From the NCBI GenBank assembly GCA_016933355.1, contig JAFGBC010000086.1, forward strand, positions 1-5,850: DNA of 5,850 nucleotides, in the 5' to 3' direction. The notes beneath the pieces are model-generated. The model did not search any database. It had not been told where the DNA came from and saw nothing but the letters and a program-made list of their open reading frames with translations. This document shows, in pieces, positions 5,659-5,850 of the stretch. The position numbers were made by a program, and so were the translations under genes. Position 1 is the first letter of the stretch, and each line of letters opens with the position of its first letter. Source of the stretch: Candidatus Aminicenantota bacterium (lineage in GTDB: Bacteria > Acidobacteriota > Aminicenantia > Aminicenantales > JAFGBC01).

Positions 5659-5850
5659 TCAGTCGGCGGTTGGCTTCTTGGACGCCCGTTCCAGAAGGGT
5701 TTGAACGGTGCGGGTGGGCCGGACGCCTTTGTCCAGCCATCGCTTGGCGCGCGCGGCGTCGATCTTGATATCGGGAGGTTCCTTGAGGGGGTCGTAGGAA
5801 CCGATCACGTCGATGGCTTCGCTCCGGGGGGATCGCTTGGAATCCATCAC
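5659..5850 (-). CDS. rpsP: 30S ribosomal protein S16 (N-terminus outside window)
   Basis: 63 C-terminal residues are visible; about 20 N-terminal residues of an S16 of usual length are missing, and the frame is open at the window edge. The visible part aligns with the S16 core: VMDSKRSPRS corresponds to the family's 'VVADSRSPRDG' block, followed by IGSYDPLKEP, the IDAARAKRWLDKGVRPTRTV region and a short C-terminal tail. S16 is an early 30S assembly protein bound to the 5' domain of 16S rRNA. The GTG and ATG codons at the edge are internal, not starts. It is the first visible gene of the operon, 29 nt upstream of khpA. Promoter and any upstream ffh/ylxM are outside the window. Confidence 0.95.
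   Translation of the reverse strand: MMDSKRSPRSEAIDVIGSYDPLKEPPDIKIDAARAKRWLDKGVRPTRTVQTLLERASKKPTAD

Overview
The window is GC-rich bacterial DNA. Almost all of it is one minus-strand operon built around the conserved rpsP-khpA-rimM-trmD-rplS-rnhB order (ribosome assembly, tRNA modification, RNase HII), followed by a large TPR gene. This order occurs in Acidobacteriota-like lineages, deltaproteobacteria-like groups and Gram-positives. The strong G/C third-position bias and the long Pro/Ala/Lys-rich TPR protein suggest an Acidobacteriota or Aminicenantes-type genome, but that is a low-confidence inference.

Layout, read along the minus strand from the right edge: rpsP (S16, N-terminus cut off by the window), khpA (KH-domain RNA chaperone, GTG start), rimM (TTG start directly after the khpA stop), trmD (11-nt overlap), rplS (4-nt ATGA overlap), rnhB (6-nt gap, GTG start) and a 772-aa TPR protein (4-nt ATGA overlap with rnhB). 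Every junction downstream of khpA is between an 11-nt overlap and a 6-nt gap, so the genes are probably co-transcribed and translationally coupled. Two AT-rich islands inside coding sequence resemble sigma70-type promoter elements: one just upstream of the TPR gene, one at the 5' end of trmD.

The left edge holds the 3' end of a plus-strand gene whose visible part resembles a secretin N-type domain followed by a beta-rich domain. It converges on the operon. Between the two lies a roughly 350-nt non-coding stretch (517-866). It has a perfect 21-bp inverted repeat just after the plus-strand gene, then about 285 nt with several smaller hairpins and no gene I can identify.

Functionally, the operon supplies two ribosomal proteins (S16, L19), a 30S maturation factor (RimM), the m1G37 tRNA methyltransferase (TrmD), an RNA-binding chaperone (KhpA) and an RNA:DNA hybrid nuclease (RNase HII). 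The TPR protein has no known role. I see no strong evidence for a new defence, mobile or regulatory system. The best candidates for follow-up are the palindrome with the adjoining intergenic stretch, the TPR gene, and the probable promoter ahead of it.
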